In this document: in pieces, positions 6,408 to 8,170 of the stretch
How positions within the stretch are numbered: the stretch's first letter is position 1
How the letters are laid out: every line of letters starts with the position of its first letter
From: Bacteroidia bacterium
GTDB taxonomy: Bacteria > Bacteroidota > Bacteroidia > Bacteroidales > Azobacteroidaceae
DNA: 8,170 nt
Assembly (NCBI GenBank): GCA_025996865.1
Contig: BNTV01000165.1
Span: forward strand, 1 to 8,170
Reading direction: 5' to 3'
Program-made: the position numbers and the translations under genes
The notes under the pieces: model-generated
Seen by the model: the letters and a program-made list of their open reading frames with translations, nothing else
Database searches by the model: none
What the model was told of the DNA's origin: nothing

Positions 6408-7163
6408 TCAAAAAATCATTACCATGCCTACAAGAAGCAGGGAGGTAAAAACAATCTTCTTGAATAAGTTCTCGCTCACCCTTTTATGGATGATTTCCCC
6501 GACAATGACTCCGCCGGTCAAAAAGGGAAGCAGAAACAAAAGATCATACCCGATTCGCACAGTTATTTTCCCCTGAAAAAAATAGTGTGTGATCAACACG
6601 GTGTTCAAGGTAGTCCATAGAAGGCACATTGTAGCCCTGAACCGCGCCTTGTCGGGAATCTTTTTTGTGGAATAGAGTATGATCAGGGGACCGCCCACTG
6701 CAAAAGCGCCGTGAACAATCCCTCCGGAAAACAAAATCAAATAGCCGATGCCTCTTGATAGCGTGGCGCAAAAGTATGGGATTGTCTTAACTCTGCTAAC
6801 AGAACAGTACAGCTGGACTGCCGCCGATACAACGATGAACAGTCCAAGTGATTTTACCAGCAGTGAAGGTTCCAGACTTTTAAACAGGAACATACCTGCG
6901 GGCATACCCGCTCCGGACAGCAAAACGATGATCGCAAACTGTTTCCAATAAATATCCCTATACTTGGTTGTCGCAAAATAAACGGCCAGCAGCCATGCCA
7001 GGATCGTGAGGATTATTTTGACATGTTCCATATCGTTCATCAGGAAAAGCATGAAGGGGAATGCAAGTACCGAACAGCCAAAACCGGTTACAGCTTCGAG
7101 CGCATGGGTAATGAACACAATCAGTCCTGCAAGCAACAATATTTCAACTATCGACAAAACCAT
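6408..7163 (-). CDS. TauE/SafE (TSUP) family membrane transporter
   Basis: This is a 251-residue polytopic inner-membrane protein of the sulfite exporter TauE/SafE (TSUP) family. The two internally related signature segments are visible: EAVTGFGCSVLAFPF (23-37) in the N-terminal half and SGGIVHGAFAVGGPLIILY (146-164) in the C-terminal half. About seven to eight hydrophobic segments are separated by short basic loops, such as STKKIPDKARFR. Family members move sulfite, sulfoacetate, other sulfonates or small organic acids; the substrate here cannot be assigned. The start is uncertain: AAAAGGAG lies directly against the ATG with no spacer, whereas TTG at codon 3 would have a normal distance of about six bases. 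The gene lies 90 bp downstream of the dehydrogenase, with a hairpin between them, and 59 bp upstream of the isomerase gene. Confidence 0.85.
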   Translation of the reverse strand: MVLSIVEILLLAGLIVFITHALEAVTGFGCSVLAFPFMLFLMNDMEHVKIILTILAWLLAVYFATTKYRDIYWKQFAIIVLLSGAGMPAGMFLFKSLEPSLLVKSLGLFIVVSAAVQLYCSVSRVKTIPYFCATLSRGIGYLILFSGGIVHGAFAVGGPLIILYSTKKIPDKARFRATMCLLWTTLNTVLITHYFFQGKITVRIGYDLLFLLPFLTGGVIVGEIIHKRVSENLFKKIVFTSLLLVGMVMIF

Positions 7164-7176
7164 CTCCTTTTCATGT
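7164..7176 (-). promoter_or_regulatory. Strong Shine-Dalgarno directly against the transporter ATG
   Basis: The leader reads AAAAGGAG immediately before ATG. This is the only strong SD-like site seen before a start in this window. Its zero spacing to the ATG suggests that the TTG two codons further in (7155-7157) may be the real start. Confidence 0.5.
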
Positions 7177-7205
7177 GATTAATTTGTTTTTTTATGGAAC
7201 CATGG

Positions 7206-7253
7206 AACCCGCAACAATTGCATGCTCTTTGGTGCAATCTTTGCATGCGGGTT
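7206..7253 (-). terminator. Two-part stem-loop directly after the dehydrogenase stop
   Basis: AACCCGCA (7206-7213) pairs with TGCGGGTT (7246-7253), and inside it ATTGCA (7217-7222) pairs with TGCAAT (7233-7238) around a 10-base loop. The outer stem touches the TGA stop (7254-7256) of the dehydrogenase. No U tract follows in the leftward direction, so it may be a processing or stabilising hairpin, or a partial terminator that lowers expression of the downstream genes, rather than a classic intrinsic terminator. Confidence 0.5.
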
Positions 7254-8072
7254 TCACAGTTTATTTTTAATCAATTCAAAAATCGTTTTCCCATCCACGG
7301 GGATGATGTTGTTTTTCATCTTGGGATCGTCCAGCGATTTAAGAAACAGAGGTTCAATCCGGTCTTCATCAAGTTCAATCTTCAAGTCCCGGAACGTAAA
7401 CGGCAGTCCGAATTTTTTCTTCAACGCTATGATGCGGTTCAAAAGCGCCGCTGTCAACGCCTCTTCATCGCCTTCCCCAAACAGTCTTTTGGCGACCGTC
7501 GCCAGTCGCTGCCGGGTTTTTTCATCCCGGATGTTCAACCGGAAAACGTCTTCCAGTGTAAAAGCGCAGGCTACTCCGTGCGGGACATGCCATTCTTCGG
7601 AGAAAATGAAAGAGAGTGCATGCACGGCAGCAGTGCCCGTGATGTTGAAACCGACGCCGGCCATGCAGGCGCCTTCGAGCATTTCCGCCCGACCCTTTTC
7701 CCCGCCCGACAGAGAACTGTCGTAAGCCTGTTCCATCCATTTCAGAAGATGTACGGCGCTCTCACCGGCTATCCTGTCCGTCAAAGGGGTTGCGTTCCGG
7801 TTCCAGAGCGTTTCCAGGGCATGGGAAAGGGCGTCGAAGGCGGTAGAAGCTGTAAGCGCCGATGGCAGGGTAGCCGTAAAATCCGTGACTAACACAGCTA
7901 TGTCGGCCTGCATCAACGGGTGTCCCAGCGTGTATTTCCGTCCGCTTTGAGAGGTATATACTCCCACTTTGGTTACTTCCGAACCGGTACCGGCAGTCGT
8001 CGGTATCAAAATCAGCTTTACATCGCGCTTTTCGATTTTCCGTGTCGGTGCCGGTCCCAGATAATCGTTCAG
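7254..8072 (-). CDS. Iron-containing alcohol dehydrogenase, N-terminus lost at an inverted joint
   Basis: This is the C-terminal 272 residues of a group III (iron-type) NAD(P)-dependent alcohol dehydrogenase, which reduces an aldehyde or ketone, or oxidises the alcohol. Members are usually about 370-390 residues, so roughly 100 residues, including the GGGS dinucleotide-binding motif, are missing. The reading starts LNDYLGP, then KLILIPTTAGTGSEVT, both typical. Metal ligands are present: Asp and His in FDALSHALE (codons 7833-7835 and 7821-7823), His in GTAAVHALSFIF, and His in HVPHGVACAF. The TTG at 8007-8009 is a Leu inside the protein, not a start. Beyond 8072 the frame stays open but encodes antisense of the same gene, so that part is not real protein. 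In iron-type dehydrogenases substrates range from diols and lactaldehyde to sulfo- and phosphono-aldehydes; none can be chosen here. The transporter gene lies downstream. Confidence 0.9.
   Translation of the reverse strand: MNDYLGPAPTRKIEKRDVKLILIPTTAGTGSEVTKVGVYTSQSGRKYTLGHPLMQADIAVLVTDFTATLPSALTASTAFDALSHALETLWNRNATPLTDRIAGESAVHLLKWMEQAYDSSLSGGEKGRAEMLEGACMAGVGFNITGTAAVHALSFIFSEEWHVPHGVACAFTLEDVFRLNIRDEKTRQRLATVAKRLFGEGDEEALTAALLNRIIALKKKFGLPFTFRDLKIELDEDRIEPLFLKSLDDPKMKNNIIPVDGKTIFELIKNKL
7399..7497 (-). repeat. Inverted repeat, internal arm (within dehydrogenase gene)
   Basis: These 99 bases are in their natural place in the dehydrogenase coding sequence and encode, on the minus strand, the segment around EGDEEALTAALLNRIIALKK. 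They are reproduced exactly, in reverse complement, at the right end of the window. Confidence 0.97.
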
Positions 8073-8170
8073 GTCGCCAAAAGACTGTTTGGGGAAGGCG
8101 ATGAAGAGGCGTTGACAGCGGCGCTTTTGAACCGCATCATAGCGTTGAAGAAAAAATTCGGACTGCCGTT
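8072..8170 (+). repeat. Inverted repeat, terminal arm (perfect reverse complement of 7399-7497)
   Basis: All 99 bases match the reverse complement of 7399-7497 (positions pair as x + y = 15569); the match breaks at 8071/7498 and runs to the last base, so it may continue outside the window. It reads sense for the dehydrogenase on the + strand (DEEALTAALLNRIIALKKKF). The 574-bp spacer is the middle of the same gene. The joint replaces the dehydrogenase N-terminus. Confidence 0.97.

Noticed and set aside
6766..6800. TACTTTTG on the minus strand, like the Bacteroidota -7 box TAnnTTTG
   Set aside because: It lies within the transporter coding sequence and no TTTG box is found at the right upstream distance.
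7194..7892. Long + strand open frame opposite the dehydrogenase (232 codons)
   Set aside because: It is antisense to a gene with clear family motifs and its translation resembles no family; it is rich in Arg, Phe and Gln as shadow frames often are.
8073..8170. Minus-strand frame of the dehydrogenase stays open to the window end, as if it had a further 32 N-terminal residues
   Set aside because: The translation there is antisense of the same gene (it equals a + strand shadow frame around 7400-7497) and lacks the expected GGGS motif; it is a product of the inverted joint.
7399..8170. Invertible phase-variable segment bounded by the 99-bp inverted repeats
   Set aside because: No recombinase gene is seen, both arms are dehydrogenase coding sequence, and the repeat runs to the sequence end; a chimera is simpler. 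Kept only as an alternative in the findings.

Overview
The window looks like chromosomal DNA of a member of the Bacteroidales (Bacteroidota). The grounds are the style of the proteins (Tat-exported Gfo/Idh oxidoreductase, DUF1080 and TIM-barrel proteins in one cluster), A-rich leaders with few Shine-Dalgarno sites, and AT-rich heptad arrays between genes. This placement rests on recognition of families, not on a search.

Left part, rightward (1-2099): the C-terminal half of xylose isomerase (xylA), whose TAA stop shares one base with the ATG of a XylE-type D-xylose:H+ symporter. The two form a tight xylose uptake and isomerisation unit. A 50-bp convergent gap follows.

Middle and right, leftward (8072 down to 2150): in transcription order, an iron-containing alcohol dehydrogenase (cut at its N-terminus), a TauE/SafE-type (TSUP) membrane transporter, a Tat-exported sugar isomerase-like TIM-barrel protein, two different DUF1080 (3-keto-glycoside hydrolase/lyase family) proteins, and a Tat-exported, probably lipid-anchored Gfo/Idh/MocA oxidoreductase. 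The last four form a coherent set for glycoside breakdown by C3 oxidation: the dehydrogenase makes a 3-keto-glycoside, DUF1080 proteins cleave and/or hydrate it, and the TIM-barrel protein may act on the released keto sugar. All four carry export signals, so the chemistry probably takes place outside the cytoplasm. Whether the dehydrogenase and transporter belong to the same pathway is open.

Between genes of the leftward cluster lie arrays of a 7-bp unit (consensus TARYTYT) that put stop codons in every reading frame, a GC-rich hairpin, and two further stem-loops. No recognisable Bacteroidota promoter was found inside the cluster.

The right end is anomalous. The last 99 bases (8072-8170) are a perfect inverted copy of bases 7399-7497, inside the same dehydrogenase gene. 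The dehydrogenase reads as a normal protein up to this joint and then into antisense of itself, so its N-terminal NAD-binding part is missing. A fold-back assembly or amplification chimera is the simplest explanation. No CRISPR array, tRNA, rRNA, complete insertion sequence or integrase gene was seen.
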